Assembly (NCBI RefSeq): GCF_010731855.1
Contig: NZ_AP022620.1
Coordinates: forward strand, 1,054,001 to 1,118,000
Source of the DNA: Mycolicibacterium anyangense
Lineage (GTDB): Bacteria; Actinomycetota; Actinomycetes; Mycobacteriales; Mycobacteriaceae
Length of the DNA stretch: 64,000 bases
Direction of reading: 5' to 3'
The notes under the pieces were generated by a model, which searched no databases, had not been told where the DNA came from, and worked only from the letters and a program-made list of their open reading frames with translations. Positions within the stretch are counted from its first letter, which is position 1. Each line of letters opens with the position of its first letter. A program made the position numbers and the translations under genes. Shown here in pieces: positions 8,955 through 19,696 of the stretch.

Positions 8955-10135
8955 CCGTCACTCGCGAGGAAGCGATCGAGCTACTCGAGGCGATGGTGAA
9001 GATCGACTCGGTGACGCCATGGCTCATCCCGGGCGGAGCGGGAGAGGGCGAAGTTGCCGCCTTCATCCGGGACTGGCTGGCCGACGTCGGTCTGGAGGCG
9101 ACCCTCGAGGAGGTCGAACCGGGACGGCCCAACGTGCTGGCCTGGCTGCGCGGTAGGGCACCGGGGCCGACCATCTGCCTCTCGGGCCACATCGACACGG
9201 TCGGTTACGCGAACTGGGCCGACCGCGCCCTGCATCCCGTGATCGAGGGCGACCGGATGATCGGGCTCGGCGTGGCCGACGACAAGGGTGCCTGCGCCAC
9301 GGCGATGCTCGCCGTGCGCGAACTGGTGCGCTCGGGAACGGAGTTGGCAGGCAACATCCTGGTGGCCCTCGTGATCGACGAGGAGGGCATCAGCATCGGT
9401 ACCGAGCATCTGGTCGCCCACCATGCCGATGAGATCGACTACGCGATCAACCTCGAACCGGACGGCTCGGGCACCATCTTCGGCGAACACCAGGGCTTCG
9501 GCTGGATCGACATCATCGTGCACGGCGAGCCGGCGCACGGCTCGGCGCCGGACAAGGGCGTGGACGCGATCGTCCACATGGCCGAGGTGGTGACCCGGTT
9601 GCATCGGCTCGACGAGACCCGCTGGAAGCCGTACCCGGATCCGAAGAACGGCCGCACCGTTTTCCACACCGGGACCATCCGCGGCGGCACCGACTATGCG
9701 ACCTATCCCAACCAGGCCGTCCTGGGTATCGAGATCGGTACCCAACCGGGAGAGACGCTGGCCGACCGGGTTGCCGAGATCGAAGCGATCTTCGCCGAAG
9801 TCGCCGAGGTCGAGCCACGGTTCCGCGGTGAGGTCAACGTCCGGCTGGACCGCGACCCGTTCACCGGTGCGGGCAATGAGGTGCTGCTGCAAGCCCTCGG
9901 TGACGCCACCGAGGCAGTGAACGGGGTCCGTTCCCCGGTGAGCGGACTGAACGCGTGGACCGATGCGGCGCTGTTCCAGAGCGCAGGCATTCCGACCGTG
10001 CTGTTCGGGCCGGAAGGCGGCAACTACCACGCCGCCGAGGAATGGGTGTCGATCCCGGATGTGGTCGCCACCACCGAGATACTGCGACGCGCTGTGGTGG
10101 CCCTCATCGGCGCCCCCGTGACCGAAAAGAGTTGA
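8951..10135 (+). CDS. M20-family metallo-amidohydrolase (ArgE/DapE/peptidase type)
   Basis: A 394-residue cytosolic di-zinc hydrolase. Metal and catalytic residues are visible in order: SGHIDTV (His ligand and Asp), GVADDKGA (bridging Asp), VIDEEG (general base Glu pair), NLEPDG (Glu ligand) and GGNYHAAEE near the C-terminus (His ligand). The dimerisation domain with HGEPAHGSAP lies between about residues 180 and 290. M20 enzymes remove acyl groups from amino acids or cleave small peptides. The 4-nt overlap with the transporter ATPase gene ties it to the imported substrate. Whether it is a deacylase, dipeptidase or carbamoyl hydrolase cannot be told. Confidence 0.9.
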   Translation: MTVTREEAIELLEAMVKIDSVTPWLIPGGAGEGEVAAFIRDWLADVGLEATLEEVEPGRPNVLAWLRGRAPGPTICLSGHIDTVGYANWADRALHPVIEGDRMIGLGVADDKGACATAMLAVRELVRSGTELAGNILVALVIDEEGISIGTEHLVAHHADEIDYAINLEPDGSGTIFGEHQGFGWIDIIVHGEPAHGSAPDKGVDAIVHMAEVVTRLHRLDETRWKPYPDPKNGRTVFHTGTIRGGTDYATYPNQAVLGIEIGTQPGETLADRVAEIEAIFAEVAEVEPRFRGEVNVRLDRDPFTGAGNEVLLQALGDATEAVNGVRSPVSGLNAWTDAALFQSAGIPTVLFGPEGGNYHAAEEWVSIPDVVATTEILRRAVVALIGAPVTEKS

Positions 10136-10141
10136 TGAACA

Positions 10142-11584
10142 ATGACACAACCAGTTGAGAATCCCGCCGCAGGCGGGTTGCGGTCGGGGGCGTTGCGGGC
10201 CGTCGACGTCGTGGTCATGGCGCTGGCGAGTTCCGGCCCGATCCAAAGCGTGGCGGTGTCGCTGGCCGCGATCCTGGCCACCGTCGCTTACGCGGGTTTC
10301 CTGCCGATCCTGATCTGCTTCATCCCGATGCTCGGCATCGCGCTGGGCTATCAGCGTCTGCACGCTTGGCAGCCCAGTGCAGGTGCCACCTACACCTGGG
10401 TGGGGCGGGTACTCAACCCGCACGCCGGGTTCTTCGCCGGGTGGATCATGTTGCTGTACTACACCGTCGGAACCACCAGCCTGACGATTCCGCTCGGCAG
10501 CTACCTGCTCTCGTTCTTCTCCGACACCGCCGCGGACAACACGGTCGCGGTGGCCGCCGTGGGCACGGTCTTCGACCTGGTGGTCACCGCGGTGGCCGCC
10601 CTGGGCGTGGCGCTGTCGGCGAAATTCCAATTGGCTTGGGCCATCTTCGAATACGCGCTGCTCATCGGATTCGCCGTACTGGCGGTGCTGTTCATCGCCC
10701 ACGGGCACACCGACGTCGTCAAGCCCAGCGCATCCTGGTTCACCATCGAGGGTGCGGGCGGGTTCAAGGCCCTGATCTCCGGTGTGCTGCTGGCCATCTT
10801 CCTGTATTCGGGATGGGACACCGCGGCCTATGTCGGCGAGGAGTCCAGCGGCCGCACTGCCGGGCGGGCCGCGGTGACCAGCGTCATCCTGCTTTTCGTC
10901 ATCTACTCGGTGTCGGTGCTGGCGTTCCAGGGCATCGCTCCGATGCAGGACATGCAGGACCACGCGGCCAACATCCTGGCGTTCGTGGGGGACCGGATCG
11001 GTGGCGGCTTCTGGGCCAACGTGATGATCGTCGCCGTGCTCGGCGGCACCCTGGCATCGCTACTGGCGGCCATCGTCAGCGCTTCTCGGATCGGCTTCGC
11101 GATGGGCCGGGACCGCGTCGTGCCGTCCTGGCTGTCGCAGATCAGTCCCAAGTACGGCACGCCGTTGAACGCCACCATCCTGTTCGGTGTGCTCAACATC
11201 GTGTTCCTCTGGGGGTCGACGCTGATCGGCGCGGTCGGTGAGGCTCTGGCCAATATCGTGAGCACCCTGGGCCTGATGGCGGCCATCTTCTACCTGCTCA
11301 CCGCGGTCACGGCCATCTGGTGTTACCGCCACCAGATCACCTCCTCGGCAAAGGATTTCGTCATCGGCGGTCTGATGCCCGGCCTGGGTGCGGCGTTCAT
11401 GGCCTTCGTGGTGATCTACTCGATCGCCACGGATTCACTCAACGGCGTCGAGCTGGCCTTCGGTGTCGGGTTGGCGCTGGCCGGCCTGGTGCTCTCGGTC
11501 ATCTCGGCCCGAGTGGGCCGGGCGCCGTTCTACACCGACCGGACTCACGGGGAGTCGATCGCCGACGTCCCACACTCGCCGTGA
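10142..11584 (+). CDS. APC-superfamily amino acid permease
   Basis: A 480-residue inner-membrane transporter of the amino acid-polyamine-organocation superfamily with about 12 hydrophobic helices. The first helix has the family-type discontinuity ALASSGPIQSVAVSLAA, and GWDTAAYVGEESSG in the middle corresponds to the conserved helix-6 region. It follows the M20 gene by 6 nt. The operon thus carries a second, ion-coupled transporter besides the ABC system, either for uptake of the free amine or amino acid or for export of a product. APC permeases such as FrlA import glycated amino acids in E. coli, but the substrate here is unknown. The 61 nt after this gene are the widest spacing inside the operon. 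Confidence 0.9.
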   Translation: MTQPVENPAAGGLRSGALRAVDVVVMALASSGPIQSVAVSLAAILATVAYAGFLPILICFIPMLGIALGYQRLHAWQPSAGATYTWVGRVLNPHAGFFAGWIMLLYYTVGTTSLTIPLGSYLLSFFSDTAADNTVAVAAVGTVFDLVVTAVAALGVALSAKFQLAWAIFEYALLIGFAVLAVLFIAHGHTDVVKPSASWFTIEGAGGFKALISGVLLAIFLYSGWDTAAYVGEESSGRTAGRAAVTSVILLFVIYSVSVLAFQGIAPMQDMQDHAANILAFVGDRIGGGFWANVMIVAVLGGTLASLLAAIVSASRIGFAMGRDRVVPSWLSQISPKYGTPLNATILFGVLNIVFLWGSTLIGAVGEALANIVSTLGLMAAIFYLLTAVTAIWCYRHQITSSAKDFVIGGLMPGLGAAFMAFVVIYSIATDSLNGVELAFGVGLALAGLVLSVISARVGRAPFYTDRTHGESIADVPHSP

Positions 11585-11645
11585 TCGCCAAACATCAAGC
11601 AGAACAATAGTTTTCCACACCATGAGACAGTGAAAGAGAATCTCC

Positions 11646-13006
<1,361 letters not shown>

Positions 13007-13010
<4 letters not shown>

Positions 13011-14419
13011 CCGATCGTCCGGTCATTCTCGGTGTCGACCTCGGCACCTCGTCGATCAAGGTGGTGGCGGTCTGCGAGGACGGCACCGTCGCCGCGGCCG
13101 CGCGCTGCGAATACCCCACTGATCGGCCGGAAACTGGTGCAGCAGAGCAGAATCCGGATGACTGGTGGCGCGCTCTGGGAGCCGCCGGTGACGAGCTGGC
13201 CCGGTCGGTGTCGCCGCGGCGATGGAAGGGCATCGGGCTGACCGCGATGCTTCCGACCCTGGTCGAGCTCGACGCCGACGGCGGCACCCACGGTCCGGCG
13301 ATCACCTGGGAGGACGCCCGCGCGGAGGACGAGGCCCAAGAGCTGATCGCCCGGTTCGGGGACGACGTGCTGTACCGGATCACCGGTCAGCGGGTCGACG
13401 GCCGGTATCTGGCTCCCATGCACGCCCGGCTGGCGGCCCGCGGGCGGGCCGGGACAACGGTGGCCGGGGCCAAGGACGTCCTCTTCGAACGGTTGACCGG
13501 GCGCCTGCTGAGTGACCCGAGCACCGCGGCGGGCAGCGCGGCTTACGACATCGAGGGCGGCTGCTGGAATACCGAGATCGCGCAGGCCATGGGTGTTTCC
13601 GCACTGCCCGAGGTGGCCCCGTCGGACACCGTCGGTTACCTGGCCGACTCGTGGCGTGAGCGCTGGGACATCGACGAGCTGCCGGTGGTGCTCGGTGCGG
13701 CTGATTCGGTGTTCGGTGCGCTGGGGGTCGGGGCGGTCAACCACGGCGACGTCGGGGTGATCGCCGGAACGTCGGCGATCGTGTTGGGCATCAGCGACCA
13801 GCCGACCCGCGACCCGGCGTTGCGCTACCTCGTCACACCGCTTGGCGGGCCGGGCTGGGGCCTCGAAATGGACCTGCTGGCAATGGGTTCGGCATTCAGC
13901 GCGGTGGCCCGGTTGTTCGGGGTGAGCGGCCCGGCGGCCCTACTCGAGGCCGCCGCGCATGTCGCCGTCGAGGACGCACCGCTGTTCCTGCCCTATCTCG
14001 CCCCTGGCGAACAGGGCGCGCTGTGGGATCCGACGCTGACGGGCACGCTCAAGGGGCTGACCCTGGCGACGGAGGTCGGCCACATTGCGCGCGGCCTGCT
14101 GACCGGTATCGTCGTCGAGCTTCGCCGGTGCATCGACGTGCTGGCCGCCACCACGGGGACGGCCGGACCGATCCTGATGGGCGGTGGCAGCGCGGTCAGC
14201 CCACTGATGTGGCAGGACCTTGCCGACGCCACCGGTCGCGAGGTACGCGCCGACCCGAATGTCAGCGACCATTCGGCGCTGGGAGCGGCCGTGTTCGCGG
14301 CACAGACGCTCGGCCGGCCCATCACCAGGACCCGGCAGACCACGGTGGTGCCTCCGCGACTGGACCGGCACAACTGGTGGACGGACTGTCTGCACCGCCA
14401 CAACGAGGCCCGCCGATGA
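13007..14419 (+). CDS. FGGY-family carbohydrate kinase (xylulokinase-like)
   Basis: A 470-residue cytosolic sugar kinase with the actin-like two-domain fold. The N-terminal phosphate-binding loop ILGVDLGTSSIKVV (about 7-20) is clear, the substrate-site motif appears as TWEDARA, and the C-terminal adenosine-binding loop is PILMGGGSAVSPLMWQDL. FGGY kinases phosphorylate ketoses, polyols or related sugars, for example xylulose, ribulose, glycerol or AI-2; the substrate cannot be inferred from these motifs. It begins with GTG in a 4-nt overlap with the aminotransferase and overlaps the NagB-like gene by 4 nt. This tight coupling suggests consecutive steps: phosphorylation followed by deamination/isomerisation. 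Confidence 0.9.
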
Positions 14420-15138
14420 GGACGACGGTGGTGGACGAGGCACAGTTCGCGGTGCTGGCGGCCGATGAACTGATCCGCCGGTTACCGGCGGTGAGTCCGC
14501 GGCTGGGGGTGGCCACCGGCAGCACGCCGATGCGGCTTTACGACGAACTCGCCCGCCGCAGCAGGGTCGGTGAACTCGACCTGTCGTCCGCGGTGGTGGT
14601 GGCCTTGGACGAATACGTCGGCCTGGGCCCCCGCGACGCGCAGAGCTACGCCAGCTATGTCCGGACCCGGATCGCCGAGCCGCTGGGCATTGCTCCTGGG
14701 AATGTTGTTGTGCCGCAGGGTGATGCAGCTGATCCGGAGCGCGCTGCCGCCGAGTTCGAGGCGAGGATCACCGGCGTCGGCGGAGTCGACGTGCAGATCG
14801 CGGGCATCGGTGCCAACGGGCATCTGGGCTTCAACGAGCCCGGCTCCTCGCTCGAATCGCGCACCAGGGTGGTGCTGCTCTCGGATCGGACCAGATCGGA
14901 CAATGCCCGGTTCTTCTCCGACGGCATCGACGGCGTTCCCCGGCGCGCGATCACCCAGGGACTGGCTACCATCTGCCGGGCGGGCAGCATCCTGCTGCTC
15001 GCCTCGGGCACCGCCAAGGCCGAGCCGCTGGCGGCTGCGCTGCACGGGCCGGTGGACGTCGCGGTACCGGCATCCGTGCTGCAACGGCATGCTGATGTCA
15101 CCGTGATCGCCGACCATGCGGCGGCCGCACTGCTGTGA
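14416..15138 (+). CDS. NagB-type glucosamine-6-phosphate deaminase/isomerase
   Basis: A 240-residue member of the NagB/RpiA/SoxS-like fold. Key motifs are intact: phosphate loop ATGSTP (33-38), LDEYVGL with the proton-abstracting D65, and NGHLGFNEP with H136 and E141, equivalent to the ring-opening histidine and glutamate of known deaminases; SGTAKAEPL lies near the C-terminus. These fit conversion of glucosamine-6-phosphate to fructose-6-phosphate plus ammonia. The residue before GH is Asn (Asp in the E. coli enzyme), as in many Gram-positive NagB proteins. The ATG lies in an ATGA overlap with the kinase. Because the partner kinase is FGGY type, a related phosphorylated amino-ketose is also possible as substrate. 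Confidence 0.85.
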   Translation: MRTTVVDEAQFAVLAADELIRRLPAVSPRLGVATGSTPMRLYDELARRSRVGELDLSSAVVVALDEYVGLGPRDAQSYASYVRTRIAEPLGIAPGNVVVPQGDAADPERAAAEFEARITGVGGVDVQIAGIGANGHLGFNEPGSSLESRTRVVLLSDRTRSDNARFFSDGIDGVPRRAITQGLATICRAGSILLLASGTAKAEPLAAALHGPVDVAVPASVLQRHADVTVIADHAAAALL

Positions 15139-15157
15139 TGTCGACGAAGGAGAGAAT

Positions 15158-16435
15158 GTGAGCGACCCCGGGGTGCTGGGCCTGTTCCCGCCGGGCAGCA
15201 GCCTCGACCAGGACGGCACGCTGATGGTCGGCGGCTGCCGGCTCGACGCGGTCGCCGCGGAGTTCGGCACCCCGGTGATGGTCGTCGACGAGACCGCCCT
15301 GCGGGCCAGAGCCCGGGAGTACCTGGCGGCGTTTCGCGATCTGTGGCCGCGTTCGGATGTGGCGTTCGCCTCGAAGGCCTTCCCGTGCACCGCGATTCAA
15401 CAGCTGATGAGCGAAGAGGGTCTGCACCTCGACGTTGCGGGCGGGGGAGAGATCGTCACCGCATTGTCGGCCGGCGCCGATCCGGCCCGAATGCTGTTGC
15501 ACGGCAACGCCAAGACTGATGAGGAACTGGCGCTGGCTGTCTCCAACGGGGTCGGCCTGGTGGTGGTGGACAACTTCGACGATATCGACCGGCTGGAACG
15601 GATCGTCGAGCCCGGCCGGCGCCAGGGTTGTCTGGTGCGGGTGGTCCCCGGTGTGCAGGCCAGCACCCACGCGGCGGTCGCCACCGGTCATGCCGGCTCG
15701 AAGTTCGGCCTGCTGCCCGCAGATGCCCGCATCGCGATCGAGCGGATCCGGCGCAGCCGGGTACTGCGCTGCGACGGCGTGCACACCCACGTTGGATCGC
15801 AGCTGCTCGATGCTGCTCAGCTGGCGGCGGCGGTCGAGCCGGTGGCCGAGTTGGGCAGCTTTGATGTCTACGACTTCGGCGGTGGGCTGGGCGTGCGCTA
15901 CACCTACGTCGACCAGCCGCCGTCGGTGCGCGACTATGCCGCGATGATGGTCGAGAAGGCTCGCGGCCTGGTGCCCGCCGACGCCCGCATCATCGTCGAG
16001 CCGGGCCGGTCGATGACCGCGGCGGCCGCCTGCACCGTCTACCGTGTCACCACCGTCAAGCGCGGCGAGCGTATCCATGTTGCCGTCGACGGCGGCATGG
16101 GGGACAACCTCGAGGTGTCGCTCTACGGGCAGCGATTCGAGGCCACCCTGGTGGACCGGGTGGGCGGCGGGGCGCCGGTGACCGTGGTGGGTAGGCACTG
16201 CGAGTCTGGTGATGAGCTCATCGACCTTGTGCCCCTTGCTGATCCGGTGGTCGGCGATCTTCTCGCCGTCCCCGTCACGGGCGCGTACTGCTACACGATG
16301 TCCAACCAGTACAACGGGGCACGGCGCATCCCGGTGGTCTTCGCCGCCGAGGGGCAGACCCGGTTGGTGGTGCGTCGCGATACCTGGGCTGATCTGCTGG
16401 CTCGTGACGTGCCGGCGTCAGGGCAGAGCGGCTAG
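15158..16435 (+). CDS. PLP-dependent amino acid decarboxylase, diaminopimelate decarboxylase-like (LysA paralogue)
   Basis: A 425-residue fold-type III PLP enzyme. Visible motifs: the PLP lysine in AFASKAFP (about residue 70), HTHVGSQ, the glycine loop [16 protein letters not shown], the intersubunit cysteine/acidic motif [10 protein letters not shown] and the substrate-carboxylate region [13 protein letters not shown]. These match LysA and related D-amino acid decarboxylases. The housekeeping mycobacterial lysA lies beside argS/hom elsewhere, so this is an extra copy in a catabolic operon. Possible substrates are meso-diaminopimelate or D-lysine/D-ornithine-like compounds. Start GTG at 15158 is preceded by GAAGGAGAG at good spacing. 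The 3' end overlaps the convergent P55 gene by 18 nt. Confidence 0.87.
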   Translation: MSDPGVLGLFPPGSSLDQDGTLMVGGCRLDAVAAEFGTPVMVVDETALRARAREYLAAFRDLWPRSDVAFASKAFPCTAIQQLMSEEGLHLDVAGGGEIVTALSAGADPARMLLHGNAKTDEELALAVSNGVGLVVVDNFDDIDRLERIVEPGRRQGCLVRVVPGVQASTHAAVATGHAGSKFGLLPADARIAIERIRRSRVLRCDGVHTHVGSQLLDAAQLAAAVEPVAELGSFDVYDFGGGLGVRYTYVDQPPSVRDYAAMMVEKARGLVPADARIIVEPGRSMTAAAACTVYRVTTVKRGERIHVAVDGGMGDNLEVSLYGQRFEATLVDRVGGGAPVTVVGRHCESGDELIDLVPLADPVVGDLLAVPVTGAYCYTMSNQYNGARRIPVVFAAEGQTRLVVRRDTWADLLARDVPASGQSG

Positions 16436-17980
16436 CTCCTCGGACTCGTCGGCATCGGCATGAGCGCTCTTGCCGCCGATGAACAGCGCCAGGACGGCGC
16501 CGACGAGGCAGACGATGACGGTGACGGAGAAGATCGATCCGTACTGCATGGCGAACGCCCGGCGGCCGTTGGACGCCAGTTGCGCGGCGATCTCCAGCAC
16601 GTTGGTGCCGGTGGGCTTGGGCATGCTGGCCATGATCTGGTTGAACCGGTAGAGGCCCCAGGCGCTGAGTGCGGCGACACCGATGAGCATGCCCGTCATC
16701 CGGGCCACCACCACGAGCGAGGATGCGATGCCGTGCTGGGCGGCCGGGACCACCCGGAGCGCCGCCGAGGTCAGCGGACCGATCACCAGGCCCAGCCCGA
16801 CACCGGCCAGCGCCAGGTCGGTGGACAGCACCGGCAGCGACACCGGGCCCAGCTGGTGATGGGCGTCCAGGACGTCGATGTTCCACTTCGAGATCAGGAA
16901 GTAGCCGCCGGCGGCGATGACCATGCCCACCACGGCGACGATCCGGTCACCGATCCGGGTGGCGACCCAGCCGCCGACCAGGGCACCGATCGGCAGCGCA
17001 ATCAGGAAGTGCAGCAACAGGAATGCCGCACCATTCTGGTCCTTGCCCAGCACACCCTGGCCGAACAGCTCTACGTTGACCAGCGTGACCATCAGCGCAG
17101 CGCCCGCGCACAGCGAGGTGGCCAGTGCGGCCAGGAACGGGATGAACCGCACCCCGGCAGGTTCGATGAGCCGGGTCTTGGCCAGGCGTTCCCACACCGC
17201 GAAGGCAATCGCGGCGACGACGGCCGCGATCACGACGGGCACCCCGTAGCTGGGCAGGATCTGCTTGCCGTCGGGCGCGGGGTTGTACAGACCGATCACG
17301 GCGAGGCCCAGGGCGATGGCCAGCAGCACGCCACCGACGACATCCACCCGCTCCGGGTTGGAGCTGCGGTCGTGGGACGGCAGGCTGAGGTGGATCAGCA
17401 CCATCGCAACGACCGTCAGCGGCACGTTGATCCAGAACACGTCCTGCCACTTCGACAGCACGGCCACCACGGCGATGCCGTAGAGCGGGCCGAGCACGCT
17501 GCCGAGCTCCTGGGCTGCGCCGATGCCGCCCAGCACAGCGGCGCGGCTGCGCGCCGCCCACAGGTCGGCGGCCAGGGCCAGGGTGACCGGCAGCAGCGCA
17601 CCGCTGGCCACGCCCTGGATCAGCCGGCCGATCACCAGCATCGTCAGGTCGGTCGACAAGGCGGTCACGACCGAACCGATGGCGAACAGCGTCAGGCTCA
17701 GCTGCAGGATCAGCTTGCGGCCGAACCGGTCCGACAGCCGGCCCAGCAGCGGCATCGCGGCGATGTAGCCCAACAGGTACACCGTGATGATCGGCGTCAC
17801 CCGCTGGATCTGGTTCACCGGGATCTGAACCGTCTGCATGATGTCGGTCATGATCGTGACCACGACATAGGTGTCGAGGGCACCGAGCAGCACGGCCAGG
17901 CTGCCCGCCCCGATCGCGATCCGCCGGCTGCGGCCGGTGGTTGCCACCCGGTGGCGCGCGGAGGTCTGGGCTTCAGTCAT
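16418..17980 (-). CDS. P55-type MFS drug/lipid exporter
   Basis: A 520-residue inner-membrane major facilitator with about 14 helices (DHA2-like). It has the helix 2-3 motif [14 protein letters not shown] and the helix 5 antiporter stretch [18 protein letters not shown]. It matches P55 (Rv1410c) of M. tuberculosis in length, sequence features and position directly upstream of lprG. In M. tuberculosis, P55 with LprG moves triacylglycerol and lipoglycans toward the outer envelope and contributes to drug tolerance. The first about 20 residues are a charged cytoplasmic tail. It starts 13 nt after the lprG stop, so the two are co-transcribed. The stop lies inside the convergent decarboxylase gene. 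Confidence 0.94.
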   Translation of the reverse strand: MTEAQTSARHRVATTGRSRRIAIGAGSLAVLLGALDTYVVVTIMTDIMQTVQIPVNQIQRVTPIITVYLLGYIAAMPLLGRLSDRFGRKLILQLSLTLFAIGSVVTALSTDLTMLVIGRLIQGVASGALLPVTLALAADLWAARSRAAVLGGIGAAQELGSVLGPLYGIAVVAVLSKWQDVFWINVPLTVVAMVLIHLSLPSHDRSSNPERVDVVGGVLLAIALGLAVIGLYNPAPDGKQILPSYGVPVVIAAVVAAIAFAVWERLAKTRLIEPAGVRFIPFLAALATSLCAGAALMVTLVNVELFGQGVLGKDQNGAAFLLLHFLIALPIGALVGGWVATRIGDRIVAVVGMVIAAGGYFLISKWNIDVLDAHHQLGPVSLPVLSTDLALAGVGLGLVIGPLTSAALRVVPAAQHGIASSLVVVARMTGMLIGVAALSAWGLYRFNQIMASMPKPTGTNVLEIAAQLASNGRRAFAMQYGSIFSVTVIVCLVGAVLALFIGGKSAHADADESEELAALP

Positions 17981-17993
17981 CGTCGGCCGGTGA

Positions 17994-18689
17994 TCAGACC
18001 GCTGGCTTGGTGACGGTCACCGGCTTGTCCCAGTCCGACAGCGTCAGCTGGATGCTGTTGCCGCTGCTCGGCTCCACCTTGGCCTGCACCAGCTGGTGCG
18101 GGTCGGCCTTCTGGATCCACACCGTGGCCGGCACCGAACCGGTGGCCTTGACCTGGGGGATGAGCTTGTTGACCGCGTCCGCGGTGACCTTGCCCGAGAT
18201 CCGGACGGTGTCGACGCCGTTGACGGTGTCGCTGGCGTCCGACTTGGCGTCGGAGATGCTGGCCAGCATGTTGGCCAGGCCGCTGTCGGGGTTGAGGATC
18301 ACCGACGGGTCGTAGACATCGGCGGCCTTGCCCATGTCGAGCCAGTTGTTCGGGGTCAGGGCGGCGTAGAGGGTGCCGTCGAGGACCACCAGCTGGATGT
18401 CGACGTCGGTGCCGCCCATCGAGATGGTCGAGCTGCCGGAGACGGCGACAGCGGGCACGTTGGTGAGGTTACCGGAGAGCTTCTTGACCGGCAGCCCGTC
18501 GATCTTGCCGCTGATGGCGATCTCCAGGTGGGCGCTCTTGAGTGCCTTGGTGGCGGTGATGGATTGCTGGATGAGTCCCTGCGCGTCGGGCAGCGACTCG
18601 GCAGGCTTCGACGAACAGCCAGCGACGACCAGTGTGGCGGTCGAGAGCAGGGCGGCAAGGACGGCGAACATTCGGCGGCGCGTCGGCAT
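17994..18689 (-). CDS. lprG: LprG family lipoprotein
   Basis: A 231-residue envelope lipoprotein. The signal peptide (MPTRRRMF then a hydrophobic stretch) ends in the lipobox VAGC with C25 as the acylated cysteine. The mature part has the LppX/LprAFG fold signature: [35 protein letters not shown] and the C-terminal VTVTKP. LprG binds triacylated lipids and lipoglycans (LAM, LM, PIMs) in a hydrophobic cavity and delivers them to the outer membrane together with P55. Order lprG then P55 equals Rv1411c-Rv1410c. The start at 18689 is supported by a TACGAT element 6 nt upstream. Confidence 0.95.
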   Translation of the reverse strand: MPTRRRMFAVLAALLSTATLVVAGCSSKPAESLPDAQGLIQQSITATKALKSAHLEIAISGKIDGLPVKKLSGNLTNVPAVAVSGSSTISMGGTDVDIQLVVLDGTLYAALTPNNWLDMGKAADVYDPSVILNPDSGLANMLASISDAKSDASDTVNGVDTVRISGKVTADAVNKLIPQVKATGSVPATVWIQKADPHQLVQAKVEPSSGNSIQLTLSDWDKPVTVTKPAV

Positions 18690-18695
18690 AGCTGC

Positions 18696-18701
18696 ATCGT
18701 A
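18696..18701 (-). promoter_or_regulatory. Predicted -10 element for lprG-P55
   Basis: On the minus strand TACGAT (TANNNT) ends 6 nt before the lprG ATG, compatible with a leaderless or very short leader transcript for the lprG-P55 operon. No -35 motif is obvious. Inference. Confidence 0.45.
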
Positions 18702-18851
18702 GTGGGTCGGTGTGACCGGACCTCATCCGCGAGGCCTTCGCGGCCCAGTCGTGACCGGGTCGGCATCACCGTGGCGGCGGGCGGTGACCTGGGATTACGG
18801 CCGTCCGCGGTGGGCAGTGACCGCGGCGGACGGCAGCCGGCATCCGGGCGC

Positions 18852-18857
18852 TAGATT
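18852..18857 (+). promoter_or_regulatory. Predicted -10 element for leaderless ribC
   Basis: TAGATT ends 7 nt before the GTG at 18865, the same geometry as at rpe and secG. There is no Shine-Dalgarno sequence before this GTG, which favours leaderless expression and supports the chosen start. Confidence 0.5.
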
Positions 18858-18864
18858 AGGTGCC

Positions 18865-19464
18865 GTGTTCACCGGAATCGTCGAGGAACTGGGTCAGATC
18901 GTCGGTAAGGACGATCTGGGCGACTCAGCCCGGTTCGTGATCCGCGGGCCCGTCGTCACCTCCGACGCGCGCCACGGCGACTCGATCGCCGTCAACGGTG
19001 TGTGCCTCACCGTGGTCGAGGTCCTGGCCGACGGACAGTTCAGCGCCGACGTGATGGCCGAGACGCTGCGCCGGTCCAGTCTGGCCGCGGTGGGCGTGGG
19101 CAGCGCGGTCAATCTCGAGCGGGCCGCCGCCGTGGACAGCAGGCTGGGCGGACACATCGTGCAGGGTCACGTCGACGGCACCGGGCATGTGGTGTCCCGG
19201 ACGCCGTCGGAGCACTGGGAGGTGGTCCGCATCGGGCTGCCGCCAGAGTTGTCGCGCTACGTCGTCGAGAAGGGATCCATCACCGTCGACGGCATCTCGC
19301 TGACGGTGTCGGGGCTGGGTGACGACTGGTTCGAGGTGTCGCTGATCCCGACCACGCTGGCGCTGACCACGCTGGGCCGCGCTCCGGTCGGGGCTTCGGT
19401 GAACCTCGAGGTGGATGTCATAGCGAAATATGTCGAGCGGCTGCTCGGCGATCGGCTGCGCTGA
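18865..19464 (+). CDS. ribC: Riboflavin synthase, alpha subunit
   Basis: A 199-residue cytosolic enzyme that dismutates two 6,7-dimethyl-8-ribityllumazines to riboflavin and the ribityl-diaminopyrimidine. It has the duplicated lumazine-binding barrel: first repeat from FTGIVEELG with SIAVNGVCLTV, second from GGHIVQGHVDGTG with SITVDGISLTV. The N-terminal MFTGIVEE is essentially invariant in the family and fixes the start at GTG 18865; the open frame further upstream is not conserved. It matches ribC (Rv1412) beside lprG. The other late riboflavin genes, ribA2 and ribH, follow after a large inserted surface-protein gene. Confidence 0.96.
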   Translation: MFTGIVEELGQIVGKDDLGDSARFVIRGPVVTSDARHGDSIAVNGVCLTVVEVLADGQFSADVMAETLRRSSLAAVGVGSAVNLERAAAVDSRLGGHIVQGHVDGTGHVVSRTPSEHWEVVRIGLPPELSRYVVEKGSITVDGISLTVSGLGDDWFEVSLIPTTLALTTLGRAPVGASVNLEVDVIAKYVERLLGDRLR

Positions 19465-19696
19465 GTCGCCGCTTTGCTGAATTAGCAGCCCCTGGTAGTG
19501 CCACACCCCGGCACGTGGTGGTCCATTTTGGACACCGAGGCGGCAAAGGCCGAGATCACAGGTATTTCGCAAATCGAACCTGAGATTTGTCTTAGCTAAA
19601 CCCTCGGGGCGATGCTAAGTTGCAGGGCGACGTGTGGCGCGTGTCTCCCCTGGTCGGGCGAGGTGAGAATCGTCACCCCGACGCAAAGGAGCTGCC

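Noticed and set aside
8981..10963. A minus-strand frame of about 660 codons opposite the M20 and APC genes
   Set aside because: No recognisable motif; the plus-strand M20 hydrolase shows all metal ligands in order.
14416..15138. Annotating the NagB-fold protein as a second 6-phosphogluconolactonase
   Set aside because: It has the deaminase motifs LDEYVGL and NGHLGFNEP, whereas the lactonase at 39920-40663 has WGDERFVP and [11 protein letters not shown].
19465..19696. Promoter elements for the surface-protein gene (TTGTCT at 19587 and TAAGTT at 19616)
   Set aside because: The spacing of 23 nt is too long for a standard promoter; only the AAAGGAG ribosome site before GTG 19697 is convincing.
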